DNA of 64,000 bases from Sanderia malayensis (lineage: Eukaryota; Cnidaria; Scyphozoa; Semaeostomeae; Pelagiidae), in the NCBI GenBank assembly GCA_013076295.1, contig RQOL01000824.1, forward strand, positions 2,480,001-2,544,000, given 5' to 3'. This document shows positions 22,201-32,682 of the stretch, in pieces (within the stretch, counting starts at the first letter, position 1; each line of letters starts with the position of its first letter). The translations under genes and the position numbers were made by a program. A model generated the notes under the pieces. That model was not told the origin of the DNA and did not search any database. It worked only from the letters and a program-made list of their open reading frames with translations.

Positions 22201-25200
22201 AAATAATAGTTTAAATACGTGTTTCCAAGGTTTATCATTCCAGTGTAGCCTTGACCGTAAACTGGAACAAGTTTCTTGCCAGATTCCTTGATAAAAAAAT
22301 AAAGTTTGGTAAAAACAACTTAAAATATAACTCTGAATATAAACATAATAAATAAAACGCATTTAAGGTAACGTAAAACTGTTTTAATATATAAAATGCA
22401 GAAAGTAACTGATAGCTCTGAAATTTCATATTCTTACAACAGCAACACTGCTTGAGAAATATCAGCATACCTGTATTGTATCCCATTCAGCTTTCAATGT
22501 GAGGTTGGCCTCGATTTCAAGCTCTGTCATAGTCTTTTCGGTCTACAAAGAAAGCAAAGCTTATCAAATGTAACATGACTCATGATATGGCATTAATACC
22601 GAGCATATACCGCGAGACAAATTGAACCTTCTTTGAAAAATCCCTACCTTCTCCATTCTACTGATATTGATTCCAAAATGTTCGAGATGTTTTGCTAAAT
22701 TAGGATCTTCTACCATTTCATCCTCGTCGTAGGAATAAACATCTAAAAACAACAAATAGATTATCAATATCAAATCAATTTTGGTTCAAAGCAGCAATGA
22801 CAGTTCACTACTGAAAATTTCCTTCCCTAATAATATAATTCAGCTTTCTATTTTTGCATAAAAGCGATGTTCACGGAAGAGACACAACTATAAATATCGT
22901 AATATACGGTATATCGCCAACATCGTAAATTTGGAACAAAACGTGCAAATCAAAAAGGGGCATCATTACTCGAAACATCTCTGAAACTTCGTACCTGCAC
23001 CTTCGGCCGTAATGGTTCCCAATTTGACGGCCAGTGGATACTTCGTCTCTTCATAATACTCAACGGCGTGATTATTTCCACCAGAACCTTTCGTGGAAAA
23101 AAAAATCATTAAACAAAAGCATTAGACATGACCAGAGTACAAAGTTAATGCCTGATGCAGGATAAGACAGCTAGACACAACCTAAAGCCTAATACAGTCA
23201 ACTTAAATTAAGTTTAGAATTATAGAGGTTTGTTTCATAAGGGTCCTTGAAGGAAAGGAGAACGTCGAATAAAGCCCCCGGCGCAATGCAGAATACTTAT
23301 AAACGCTGACTCTCATTCGCGATAAAACCAAAATAAACGCCCATGTGCTTTACTCAACGTAATCGGATATTGCTATTGTGGCCTACGGCGCTAAGTGTAC
23401 TTCTTACCATCAAAGTAACGTCTTCCGCACAGAATTGTCCCGTCAGTCAAATTCATCCACAGATTATCGACTTTGTCGCACTTCCAACACTTCCAGCCAC
23501 TGTCAAAATGAAAATAAATAAAAACTTTCATCAACAAATTCCTCTCTGAGCAGCATGGTATAATTTAGAGACCTATATTTTCCGGAAATGATGTCATATG
23601 GGTAGTCAATCACATGTAATCCTGCCTTGAAGTACATCTAACATAGACTAGTGTAACATAGACTAAATTCATGTTTATATATTCATGTGTTTTCGAGTTC
23701 AGATATTCTTCTCAGGCATAAGATCTTACAACAGCTGGATGATTTCAAATGCGCAGCTCACCTTGGGGGAACTTTGACTCCGTTATCAAGCTGCAATAAT
23801 TGGTTTGAATGCCTGGAAGAGAAAAGTCAATATAAAAGTTTGAGCTGTCACTACGAAGCACATGATAATTATGTCGGCGAAATCGTCATTTGGGAATCTC
23901 GTTGTTACAAGATTCAAGTGGCGCAGCTCGAAATTAAAGCCACAACAAAATGTCATTCACAATAATAATTAATAATACTCGGTCAAAATAAAATAAAATG
24001 AAATGAGGTGGTAAAAGCAGAGATGATTTGCTGACTTTGAGACTTTACGCATATCGCCTTCCCAGGATGCAATTGTGTCTTGCATGCTCGCACCTTGGTG
24101 AGCTAATATTGCTGCGATTGATTGGAGAACCTGGAAAACGAAGAGAAATTTAATTCAGAACATCTGTATGTGAATAAAAATGCAGCTTGGTAAATAAGAA
24201 AAGGATTGAGAAAAGAGAATAAAGTCGGCAATGAGGATGACGATGATGGTGATATTAATAAAAATTAATGAGAAAATAACAAGATAAAGAAGATAGGAAG
24301 ATTGAGAAGACACAAAGAAGATAAAGATGATTAGGAGAATAAAAAATACGATAAAGATTGAATGAATTAATTAAATAAAGAATAAATGACTAAAGGTAAA
24401 CAGGTGCAGAATATAAAGAGGAAGAAGACAATAAACGGAAAATAACAAGAAAATAAAAGAATAACATAATTTAAAATAAGATTAAGAATGTACGGAAGAA
24501 TTGTTGAAAATGAGGTTGATAAGCAAATAAATTCAAGCATACTTGCTGTGGTAATTTTTCATTAGGAAGTTCAATTCTTTCTAATTCTAATCCATTTTTA
24601 TCCACTATGATAACAGAGTTAGCATCAAGATATTCAACCTGGGGCAAAGAATGACAAAGGATAGTGCGGTAGGTTATATTTTGATAGGTTATGGTAGGTT
24701 TGCAGGATATGTGTGCATGCCCTATAAATATACTACAGCATTTGATGACATTGTATGCTGTTGTATGGTACCATATGATATCCTAAGTCAACATAACATA
24801 TGACAATGACCTGAAACTAGTAGGAAGCAAAGTAAAACAAGTGATGTGATTCAAGTTGGGCAAATGATGTAATAACCAAGTTAAACTTACTTTGTCACTT
24901 TCAACATCAAACCCACCTTCCACTCCTGAAGCAGACAAAATGAATTTGAACTGATATGGCAACAAAAAGACGTTCACACCTGGACATGCAACAAATGATT
25001 TTCTAACACCTTATCAAATATAGATACAGGCAGGAGTTTAATATCTCACCAAATGCTAATCGCGTTGGCTTCTTTGTGGGTGGTTCGTCAGCTTTGGAAT
25101 TCTCCTCAGCTGATACCTGATCAAGAAAAATAGAGTTAGAAACAAACAATGGTAAAAACAATGGCTTATTGTATTTCATGGGCTGCAAGTTATGTATGTA

Positions 25201-25791
25201 CAGCCAAATCTCGCTATCTTGAACTCGTTCATCTCGAACAGATTCCCTGTCCAACTCCTGCCATGTTGGACAAATGTTCATTTCCTGTGCGAGTTCGAGA
25301 TAGTGAGAATCAACTGTATGCATGTGGGGCGTACAGTTAGGTAGTCTTTCCTGTAACGCATAAAACAGTTTCAGTTTTACCTCTTTTGGAATTTTCTTCA
25401 AGTGAAGAAATACTCGTTCATTGGACTTTTTGATAAATGCATCAACATGATTGTGACAGAAACCTTGGAAACTTTTCAGTGAGACATACAGACCTTTGCT
25501 TGAAACCTGAAATAAAGTTTAGTGCATTGTTTACACCCAAGAATAACGCCTATTGTGCAATTGTGCATATAACAATAGAACAATAGAAAATAACAATACA
25601 AGAAGACAATGAGAAGATAAAATTTTCTGATTATCAAATGAGGAAATGTGCAAACGAATATTAGACAAGTTAAACAAAACATGCTAGCTTACAGGGCTTT
25701 GGAAACAAAAAAGACATTCGTCTTTGTAAACTTTGTCAGCGTCTCGTGGTGGAAGGAAATTTCCATTCAGTAATGCTTCTGAGGCAGCCAT
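16250..25791 (-). CDS. USP5: Ubiquitin carboxyl-terminal hydrolase of the USP5/USP13 (isopeptidase T) group, about 28 exons
   Basis: Deubiquitinase that in known members disassembles free polyubiquitin chains. ATG at 25791 (exon 25693-25791), stop at 16250-16252. Recognisable exon products in order: DRVHKDE-like cryptic ZnF start; [12 protein letters not shown] joined to [12 protein letters not shown] (about 25050 and 24900); Zn[24 protein letters not shown] with CGRRYFDG (about 23410-23505) and [12 protein letters not shown] (about 23050); [14 protein letters not shown]; the Cys box [11 protein letters not shown] (22215-22287) plus [12 protein letters not shown] (about 22050-22103), catalytic Cys retained; [39 protein letters not shown]1 ([14 protein letters not shown]) and UBA2 ([17 protein letters not shown]); the His box [13 protein letters not shown] (about 16500); and C-terminal [17 protein letters not shown]. 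Exon borders other than the first are approximate. USP5 versus USP13 cannot be separated here because invertebrates usually have one gene. The introns host several repeats. Confidence 0.93.
17095..17245. repeat. About 19-bp minisatellite in a USP5/13 intron
   Basis: Seven or so copies of GAGGCTTGAGATAGAAAGA-like units in the intron between the UBA2 exon and the next exon upstream of the His box. Purine-rich on the plus strand. Confidence 0.8.
18316..18411. mobile_element. Foldback MITE, copy 1 (9-bp target duplication)
   Basis: A 96-bp near-perfect inverted repeat. The left arm begins TAGACTCACTACATTGC, the right arm ends GCAATGTAGTGAGTCTA, and both continue through CCTGTGCCTCGCTCG-type sequence to a short loop. 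It is flanked by GTCGAAGCG (18307-18315) and GTCAAAACG (18412-18420), a 9-bp target duplication with two mismatches. A second copy is at 57302-57398. A 9-bp TSD is typical of Mutator-like elements (inference). It is in a USP5/13 intron. Confidence 0.85.
20165..20935 (+). repeat. Satellite array with CCCTAA telomere repeats (array 2)
   Basis: Six tandem units in a large USP5/13 intron. CTCCTG starts at 20214, 20341, 20474, 20601, 20728 and 20855, giving periods 127, 133, 127, 127, 127. Each unit has TACGTCATATACG, CTCCTGCGCAGTACCAA, CTACTGCGCATTCTCACC, TCCGCATTACG and 1-3 CCCTAA hexamers. It is the same family and orientation as arrays at 8.3 and 53.6 kb, but a distinct subfamily (ACCAACAATCACG spacer). 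Overlapping open frames across it are artefacts of the period. Confidence 0.92.
23190..23270. mobile_element. Decayed copy related to the 11444 pogo-like MITE
   Basis: It contains TACAGTCAA, then ATAGAGGTTTGTTTCATAAG and CCTTGAAGG. These match, in the opposite orientation, the interior of the 11444-11618 element. No right terminus is visible. It is in a USP5/13 intron. Confidence 0.4.
25201..25316. mobile_element. pogo/Tigger-like MITE, third copy
   Basis: 116 bp with TA on both sides. Left end CAGCCAAATCTCGCTATCTT, right end GATAGTGAGAATCAACTG; internal GAACTCG and CGAGTTCG motifs. It lies in the second or third USP5/13 intron. Confidence 0.7.
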
Positions 25792-25990
25792 TTTGCACGT
25801 TGATCTGATGCCTCGTTCTGCTGAGTATTCACTTGTGAACCGACCTCGATATCACTTCAACCGGGAAACAAATTCAGCTTCCGTTTCCATGCAATGAATT
25901 TGGCAAGACTGGATTAAAATTTCAAATACGAGATTTTATATTTATGGCCTTTTTCGGAAGTTTTTCAGTTGATCTGTTAACCAAAGTAAG
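25792..25990. promoter_or_regulatory. Divergent promoter between USP5/13 and GST
   Basis: Only 199 bp separate the two start codons, which point away from each other, so both promoters and both 5' UTRs must lie here or overlap the genes. No TATA box is evident; it is less AT-rich than surrounding introns. A shared bidirectional promoter is inference from spacing. Confidence 0.55.
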
Positions 25991-27125
25991 ATGCGACTTC
26001 ATGTTGTTAAAGTTTCGCCTTGTTCTCGTGTCGTGTGGCTATATTGCCTGAGAAATAATGTGCGGGTCGACATGAAAGAAGTTGATCTATTTGCAGGTGC
26101 GTTTGAAACATTTAGTCCCTTCTTGCCCCAGGTATTAAACAACACTGCTCACAAACTAAACTACTAAACTGAGCGAATTGGGTCCAAATCAGAGCACAAC
26201 TAACGCCAGATTTCTCTGAAACAAAAATGTTGACTTGCTTTTTGCTTTCCAGGCGAGCATCGCTCCTCAGAATTCCTGAAACTCAACCCACATGGAGAGG
26301 TTCCCGTGTTGGTGGATGGAAACACTTCTATATTCGAACCCTGTGCCATTCTCAGATATCTTGCAAGCAAGTATACAAATCACAAAGACTTTGGCAGCAC
26401 AACAGCTGATAGAATGAAGGTACCTTATACAACAGCTTCCTTTGATAATTTTGAAGCTAGCTAATAATCAAAGTAGGTCGATGTGGGATTAGAAAAATAG
26501 ATAACTCAATTTCAATCTCAGATTTGTTCATTATTAGCTACACTACACTACACATAAGAATAGAATATAAGAATATAACAATTAATCATTTGAAACAGTC
26601 AGCCTATTTTCTTTCAACGATTGACTGAATGCAAGTTACATGTTCCTATGTATGTGGATTTTTCCTCATATTTTAAATATCAACTTGAATCGCCATGTTG
26701 TCAAGCTTTTATTAATTGTCACATTTATTATGTTCTATTTCCAGACGCTATCCTATTTGAGCTGGGCTGGCTCCGAGCTCCATCGCGTTGTTGGATACAG
26801 GATTGTCTACCCTCAGTTTTTTGAAAAGTACCATCTACCAAACGAAGCTAACGATGCACTGATAGACAAAGGCATGCACGAGTTAACAAAACTGCTTGAA
26901 ACTTTGGAGAACCATCTTCTTACTAGCTCAGACTATCTTTGCGGTAACAATATCACTGTGGCTGATTTATACGTGGCCACCATTCTTGTTCAACTAGAGT
27001 GGACAGAGTTTGACATGACACTCTGGCCACGAATCCAGCATTGGCTGGAGGGAATTAAACAAACAGAACACTGGGACATTGTTCACGAAAAACACAATGG
27101 ATTCTTGCAACAGTTGCATAATTAA
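25991..27125 (+). CDS. Theta-like cytosolic glutathione S-transferase, 3 exons
   Basis: Conjugates glutathione to electrophiles. Exons 25991-26096, 26253-26419 and 26745-27125 join in phase to 217 aa. The N-terminal thioredoxin-fold part shows SPCSRVVW (theta-type active-site region, Ser rather than Tyr as candidate catalytic residue), then EFLKLNPHGEVPVLVDG with the cis-Pro VPVL, and FEPCAILRYLASKY. The C-terminal helical domain has LLETLENHLLTSSDYLCGNN and ITVADLYVATILVQLEW, the N-capping/hydrophobic-staple motif of GSTs. A single gene, not part of a cluster. The start codon is the first ATG after the divergent promoter. Confidence 0.9.
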
Positions 27126-27712
27126 ATCAACAAACTATCCATCACTATTCAAACAACATAAAATTACTAAATTGTATTAAAACTTTGTCAGCATGTTTTT
27201 GTTCAATGCCAAATATTCTTCCGCGTAGTAGTCCGTGTGAAGTAATTTATCATTATTTTTTGCAAGATGAATTAGACTTGTATTAGAGTGATGTTGTAAT
27301 ATATAAATATGAAGTATAATATACATTATGAACTGACAAATCTTGTGAAATTAATCAAATCTTTTCTGTTGAATTCTGCTGCCCGAGTCTTGAAACTAAT
27401 TCGGTGGTGAAGTTTGTAAGTGAATGTCTCGCAATGAATTTTTCATGACATCATTGAAAAAGGACACAGGGCTGCAAAGTAGCGAGTCTAAAATTACACA
27501 GCAACAACAACAGAAAGGTGATGAGAAAGAATCAATGCACATTGGGTCTCGTATATAAGCCGTAAGTAGACGCCGTTGGCGGCAATTGATTCGTATGTCC
27601 CTCATAAGTATTGTTATTGAGCTAAAATGAATGGCAGTGTTTTCTCACGTGCATTCTCTTTTGAATTCTGTTGACCATATATTGCACCACATTCTCCACT
27701 GCTATTTCGTTC
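27126..27712. other. Spacer between convergent GST and GPCR 1
   Basis: It holds the two 3' UTRs. An AT-rich stretch (27230-27340) and a few short open frames are present; no gene seen. Confidence 0.4.
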
Positions 27713-28693
27713 TTATGTAACATTAGAAATAGCACGCTCAACATTATCATGGATTCCGACATTTCTATTATTTCTTTTTCTGATTCTGCACGCAGAGGAA
27801 ACTTGCTTGCCAAGCCAGTCTCTTATTGGTTTGTTTCTGTAGAAAATTACAAACGAATTCATGAAAAGCGTTGCCATGAGGAAGACCAGGGATATGTCGT
27901 AGCACAATTTCAACACGGCAGGAAGGGGCGCGTTCGATAGTTGATAGCAGACTAACATTTGGGCAGTGATACAATACGGGGCGCACCCCACAAACGTGAC
28001 AGCCAAGAGCAACAGGGTAGTCTTAAACAACTCAGACACATACGCAGGCTGGTGTCTTGTTGAAGTTGCATCAGTGATGCGGTCGTTATATATTGGGCTA
28101 TCCTTCACAAACTTGCTAATGCGTAAGTAGGCTCTGGTATAAAGACCACAGACGATCAACAAGTAAAGCGATGCGGATGCTATATCGAGGATATTGATTA
28201 TAGCTGGCATGGTCGTTCCACACGATTCTACAATTTCACCAATGAAAATGTTTGGTAAGGTGGCCAGAAAGTTGATCAAACCTGAAGCAAATATCAACCA
28301 ATACAGCTGGGGTTTCTTGAAGAGCTTCTCTAACCTCGGTGATGTCTCGCTGAAATTTGGATTCATGTGCAAATAACGGTCGATTGCTATGAGCATGGTA
28401 ATGAAAGCAGAACACCGAGAGAAAAAATATTGAAAGTTCACCATTTCAGCGGCAACAAACTGCGGCAAATAAACAGCTAGGCAATACAGGGGCAATCCGA
28501 TAATTCCGTTCATCAAATCCAAACAACTCGTGATGAAAATCAGGAAATTAGTCGTGTTTTTGTTCACTTGTTTCGTGGCTACGAATGACATTATTAGCAG
28601 TGAGTTTGAAATTGTCACCAGAACTGCCACAATTGCAATAAAAATGCATGTCTCTGTGTAAAAAATTATGCCAGGCTTTTGTTGTGATGCCAT
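27713..28693 (-). CDS. Rhodopsin-like GPCR 1 of the local cluster, intronless
   Basis: 326 residues from the ATG at 28693; an open frame continues upstream but only from a non-ATG codon. Seven hydrophobic segments. TM1 carries a conserved Asn and FVATKQVNKNTTNF; TM2 has the Asp (TSCLDLMNG); TM3 ends IDRYLHMNPN (intact DRY); TM6 has FVGCAPYC with its Pro. In TM7 the usual NPxxY reads NSFVI followed by FYRN, so both Pro and Tyr are lost. The Cys that normally pairs TM3 with the second extracellular loop is absent. The ligand is unknown. Loss of the disulfide recalls the melanocortin/cannabinoid/S1P group, but the assignment is only to class A. It faces away from GPCR 2. Confidence 0.88.
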   Translation of the reverse strand: MASQQKPGIIFYTETCIFIAIVAVLVTISNSLLIMSFVATKQVNKNTTNFLIFITSCLDLMNGIIGLPLYCLAVYLPQFVAAEMVNFQYFFSRCSAFITMLIAIDRYLHMNPNFSETSPRLEKLFKKPQLYWLIFASGLINFLATLPNIFIGEIVESCGTTMPAIINILDIASASLYLLIVCGLYTRAYLRISKFVKDSPIYNDRITDATSTRHQPAYVSELFKTTLLLLAVTFVGCAPYCITAQMLVCYQLSNAPLPAVLKLCYDISLVFLMATLFMNSFVIFYRNKPIRDWLGKQVSSACRIRKRNNRNVGIHDNVERAISNVT

Positions 28694-29716
28694 TGCTTGC
28701 AGAAAACGAGGTATTGTGTGACGAACGATGCTTAATAAAAGTAGGATAGGTTTTGATTCTACATTTGATGCGTCCAAAACGAAAAGCCCAAAAGATACCA
28801 GCTGTTCCAGACTTCAAATTGATTGTATAAAGCAACATATATCAACAGATATCAGCATAAATCAGCATATATTAACATATGTTAACATATGTCATGGTAT
28901 GTCTTATTGAAAGATGACAAAACTTTGTCAGTCTCTCCCACCCTTACAACTCTCTCTCTCCCCTCTTTGATTGATTTCTTTGACTGACCCGTGCTAAAAT
29001 TAGTTTTACACGACCCAGCCAAAATTGTGTGGGTCGTGTAAAACTAATCAGTGAAAGTTTTCAGTCAGTGACAAAATATGAGTTATGGATTTTAACATTT
29101 CAAAGTTAAATCGATTTGTCAAGTCTTTTTTCAGTTCTTAGTATGCTGTTTCCTAATTGACGGCACTTTATAAAAAGTAGGTCTACACTTAGTAGAGTTG
29201 GCTCATTAAAAATCGAGTCATCAGAACTATATTTCTAATCATATAGAAAACAAAACTATATGACCATATTAAATGTTAGCATTTGTATTCTTCACAATAT
29301 AATTTGTTCTTGTACGGGTGAGTATTTATTAATTATTCAAACCGCAATAAAAATTACTGTAAAAATCTCTAATTAATTAAAGCGAATATAAATATTATTG
29401 CAATTTTGAACGTAATTCGTGATTATTATTTGTTCCATATTTTTCTTAAAATTAAAAAGAAATATGGTTGGTTTGCAAAGCTAATTCAAAATTTATACTC
29501 TTGAACTTGCCGAACACTCGAACGAATGAAAAATTGCTTCAATTTGCAGAGAGTACGAGTTATTGCTTGTCGTTTTAGAAATGTTAAACTTTTTTGGAGT
29601 TTAAGAACCAAACTTGCAGAGTGGAAGGGAATGGTCGACACTGAACGGTAACACAGATGTAAATATTTGACACTTCAAAAGTGCCTTCTTATTTATTACT
29701 TATACGGACACAGATA
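28694..29716. other. Intergenic region between divergent GPCRs 1 and 2
   Basis: It has short tandem CATATATCAACAGATATC-like repeats (28840-28890), the hairpin at 28999-29048 and a 50-bp stretch (about 29076-29125, ATGGATTTTAACATTTC...) that recurs at about 33840 and 37283 in the duplicated units. Otherwise AT-rich. Confidence 0.5.
28999..29048. repeat. Perfect 19-bp inverted repeat
   Basis: ATTAGTTTTACACGACCCA (28999-29017) and its exact reverse complement (29030-29048), with a 12-nt loop. No flanking duplication is evident. It could be a minimal MITE or a transcript hairpin. Confidence 0.85.
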
Positions 29717-30706
29717 ATGTCTTGCGAAAGAAGAACTTGCTTGTCACTATTCCATTTCACTGGTTCTGGAGTTGCGCTTACCACATTGACGGTGCCAATT
29801 ATAATCGTGAATACAATGGTGATTGCATCATTTGTTGCAACAAAACAAGTGAATGCCAATACGACAAACTTCTTAATCGTCATATTAAGCATCATCGACT
29901 TGATAGTTGGAACATTGGGTCTGCCTTGTCTCACTGCGATTCTTCTCTACCATCATCAAAATAATAATAATAATCCGACTAACCCGTTTTGGGTTATATC
30001 AGGTTCGGTTTCTGCACTACACATTTTTATGCAATGGTCTACATGCATAACATTTCTCATAGGAGTTGACCGGTATTTGCACATGAACCCGAACCTCGAA
30101 AACCGCACATCGCCAAGCAGACTCGAGAAACTGTTTAAAAGACCAAGGGTATATTACTTGATATTCGCTGCAGGACTATTGTCTTGCTGCTCTGTTTTGT
30201 TTAGATTTGTCGATGAAAAGTTAGAAAACCACACAATTGCCATTATAGAAATAATCATTACAGTAATGCTGCTATCGTCAGCAGCATGCACAACTGGTCT
30301 CTATATAAAGTCATACATGCGCATACGCAGGTTTGTGATTGAGAACCCTGTCCATTGCGACCACGAGGCTGGTCCAATCAACCCATCCACCACAAGACAG
30401 CAGCCAAGATATGTACGCAAGCTGTTCAAGACAATCCTGTTGCTCGTCATTGCTTTAATGGCTTCCTATGTACCATTTTCTGTGGCAGTACACATTATAT
30501 TAGGCTATCAACTGGCAAACAAACCACCACATATTGTAATCTTGTATATCTATGATGCAGCAGTTGTCGTCTTAATGACAGTACACGTATCAAATTCAAT
30601 TATCATCCTGTACAGAAATCGCCTGGCAAAGGACTGGATTGCCACGAAACTATCATGCTGTTTGATTTGCAAAAACAGAATGATAAACAACGATAATTAT
30701 CAATAA
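29717..30706 (+). CDS. Rhodopsin-like GPCR 2 of the local cluster, intronless
   Basis: 329 residues from the ATG at 29717 (upstream frame has only GTG). Same subfamily: FVATKQVNANTTNF after TM1, SIIDLIVGTLGLP in TM2, VDRYLHMNPN at the end of TM3, RLEKLFKRPRVYYLIF in the second intracellular loop and TM4, FKTILLLVIALMASYVPF in TM6, and a TM7 ending NSIIILYRN instead of NPxxY. There is an Asn-rich first extracellular loop (HQNNNNNPTN). The tail is short and ends in Asn/Asp. It is more divergent than GPCRs 3-5. Class A by TM3 and TM6 motifs; ligand unknown. Confidence 0.88.
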   Translation: MSCERRTCLSLFHFTGSGVALTTLTVPIIIVNTMVIASFVATKQVNANTTNFLIVILSIIDLIVGTLGLPCLTAILLYHHQNNNNNPTNPFWVISGSVSALHIFMQWSTCITFLIGVDRYLHMNPNLENRTSPSRLEKLFKRPRVYYLIFAAGLLSCCSVLFRFVDEKLENHTIAIIEIIITVMLLSSAACTTGLYIKSYMRIRRFVIENPVHCDHEAGPINPSTTRQQPRYVRKLFKTILLLVIALMASYVPFSVAVHIILGYQLANKPPHIVILYIYDAAVVVLMTVHVSNSIIILYRNRLAKDWIATKLSCCLICKNRMINNDNYQ

Positions 30707-31608
30707 TTAAAAGGGCCTAGCGAACAGGACTAAAGCTCTATTGAGTGAAGCTATGGGAGATGGCCTAATAGACAACGTATTATTACATCACACCATCAAG
30801 ATCACGAGAACAATTGTACAATTATGAAATTGTTTCAGCGATGAAAATACATTATCCTGAGTTGCTGTAGAAAAAGACGAGGCCAAACCAATATGGCCGA
30901 CACCTGTGTAAAACATGCATAATAGCTGTGAAGACTTCTTATTATTCGATCATTGAAAAATCCTCGTGCACGTTAGATAGCAAATTTAAGGGCATGGCCA
31001 AACACAAAGATTTTGACAAATGACAAAGGACTTTGAGGATTTTAAAATTTGCTATTAAAGTTGACAAGTAAACGATGCTATTAGAACTTATTAGATAATG
31101 ATGCAAGCTAATGCAGTTAGATTTTAAAACTAATAACCTTCAACTTATATTTGCTTATTAACGTACTTTATTAAGCCGTAATAATTTCCCCTATTTCTTT
31201 CTCCAAAATATACCAACATATTTGCATTGCAATGGTTATTAGTTGTAGTTATTGAATTGCAAATAAATTCCTGAAGAACTGATGTCATGTTGTTTGAAAA
31301 CAGCATTTTAATCACCTGCAGATGTGTTTAGCTTATTAGAAATCTTTTAATTAGTCGAGATAAGTACAACTTCAGTTCCCAAATCTAAACATTGCATGTT
31401 TCTGCTGCCATAAAAGCAATCTGTCAAATGCGAGTCTCGTGAAAACTGCGTTCATTAGTTTATGAATCCACAAACATAGTGAAAGGCAACAAGCAAGACA
31501 AAGTTGACAAGATTTCAATTTCAATCTGGCTATAAAATCATTACTGGGCATTTCTGCACCAGAAAACAACATTTCATTTCGACATTGACACTGGAGGGAG
31601 AGATCATC
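30707..31608. repeat. 5' flank of GPCR 3, part of the tandem-duplicated unit
   Basis: From about 31040 onward (GACAAGTAAACGATGCTATT...) it aligns with the 5' flanks of GPCRs 4 and 5. Shared landmarks include CTGCTGCCATAAAAGCAATC about 200 bp before each ATG, where CATAAAAG could serve as a TATA-like box (inference). No coding sequence seen. Confidence 0.6.
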
Positions 31609-32682
31609 ATGTCAAACAGTTTGCCCTGCACACAACAACAAGGCAACTGCTTCGTAGAGCTACTTAGCAATACATCTGGTATTGCAATCGGCATTCTGGC
31701 GATGCCGACAGCAATTGTAAATGCCTTGGTGTTGATCTCATTCATCGCGACAAAGCAAGTCAACTCAAACACGACGAATTTCCTCATATTTTGCATAAGC
31801 ACAGTGGATTTGTTGAATGGTGCAATTGGAATGCCTCTTTTTTCGGCAGCAATCATCGGTCCAAACCACATACGCAACAGTTTAACATGGCAATTTGTAG
31901 CAATCGGCATTCCCTTAACGCTGAGCCACTGGTCTGGATGTATAACTTTAATTACCGCAATTGACCGGTATTTGCACATGAACCCAAACATAGCTGAAAC
32001 ATCACCGAGACTGGAAAAGATGTTCAAGAAACCGAGAGTTTATTTTCTCGTATTAATCATTGGCCTAATCTCTGTTGTTTTCGTTGTATTGGGGTTCCTT
32101 GGTCGGCAATCTGATGCGAAGGTGTTCGAGATTACGAGATTGATATCATTTCAGTTGGCACTTTTGGGCGTCATGTTCATATCTGCTCTTTATGTCAAAG
32201 CATATATGCGCATTAGAAGGTTCGTGAGCGAAAATCACTTAATCTATTCCAACCGCTGCGATGGCGCCAAGAAAAACCCGACTGACAACGAATCTACAAC
32301 GACAAAACAACCTGTTTACGTCCGTAGACTTTTCAAGACCGTTTTAATGCTGATCATCGCATTGTTTTTAGGCTATGCACCGTTTTGCGTGGTAAGCACG
32401 GTTTTGATCGGTTATCAGTTGTCAAATGCTACAGTATCTGACGTCATCTTAGCCAGCTATGCCGTTGCAAGTGTTCTTTTCTCCTCGACATTCTTCACCA
32501 ATGCCATAATTATATTGTACAGGAACAAAGAAGCAAGAGCATGGCTCGCATCAAAAACGTTCTGCGCGTGCAACAAGAGAAGCCGGGATGAAAATAGCGC
32601 CGAGATATATGTAAACAAAAACATTGATTCCAATACTGCACCAGTTGTTGAATTGAGAAGAAAGCGCGGTTTACAAAACTGA
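31609..32682 (+). CDS. Rhodopsin-like GPCR 3, tandem copy A, intronless
   Basis: 357 residues from the ATG at 31609. Gln/Cys-containing N-terminus with a possible N-glycosylation Asn (LSNTSG), TM1 with IVNALVLISFIATKQ, TM2 CISTVDLLNGAIGMP, TM3 ending AIDRYLHMNPN, ICL2/TM4 KMFKKPRVYFLVL, an ICL3 with Thr-rich STTTKQ, TM6 FKTVLMLIIALFLGYAPFC, and TM7 ending TNAIIILYRN (no NPxxY). The tail is basic, with Cys (CACNK) as possible palmitoylation sites. By hand alignment it differs from GPCR 4 at about 27 of 357 positions. Duplication includes long non-coding flanks. Confidence 0.9.
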   Translation: MSNSLPCTQQQGNCFVELLSNTSGIAIGILAMPTAIVNALVLISFIATKQVNSNTTNFLIFCISTVDLLNGAIGMPLFSAAIIGPNHIRNSLTWQFVAIGIPLTLSHWSGCITLITAIDRYLHMNPNIAETSPRLEKMFKKPRVYFLVLIIGLISVVFVVLGFLGRQSDAKVFEITRLISFQLALLGVMFISALYVKAYMRIRRFVSENHLIYSNRCDGAKKNPTDNESTTTKQPVYVRRLFKTVLMLIIALFLGYAPFCVVSTVLIGYQLSNATVSDVILASYAVASVLFSSTFFTNAIIILYRNKEARAWLASKTFCACNKRSRDENSAEIYVNKNIDSNTAPVVELRRKRGLQN

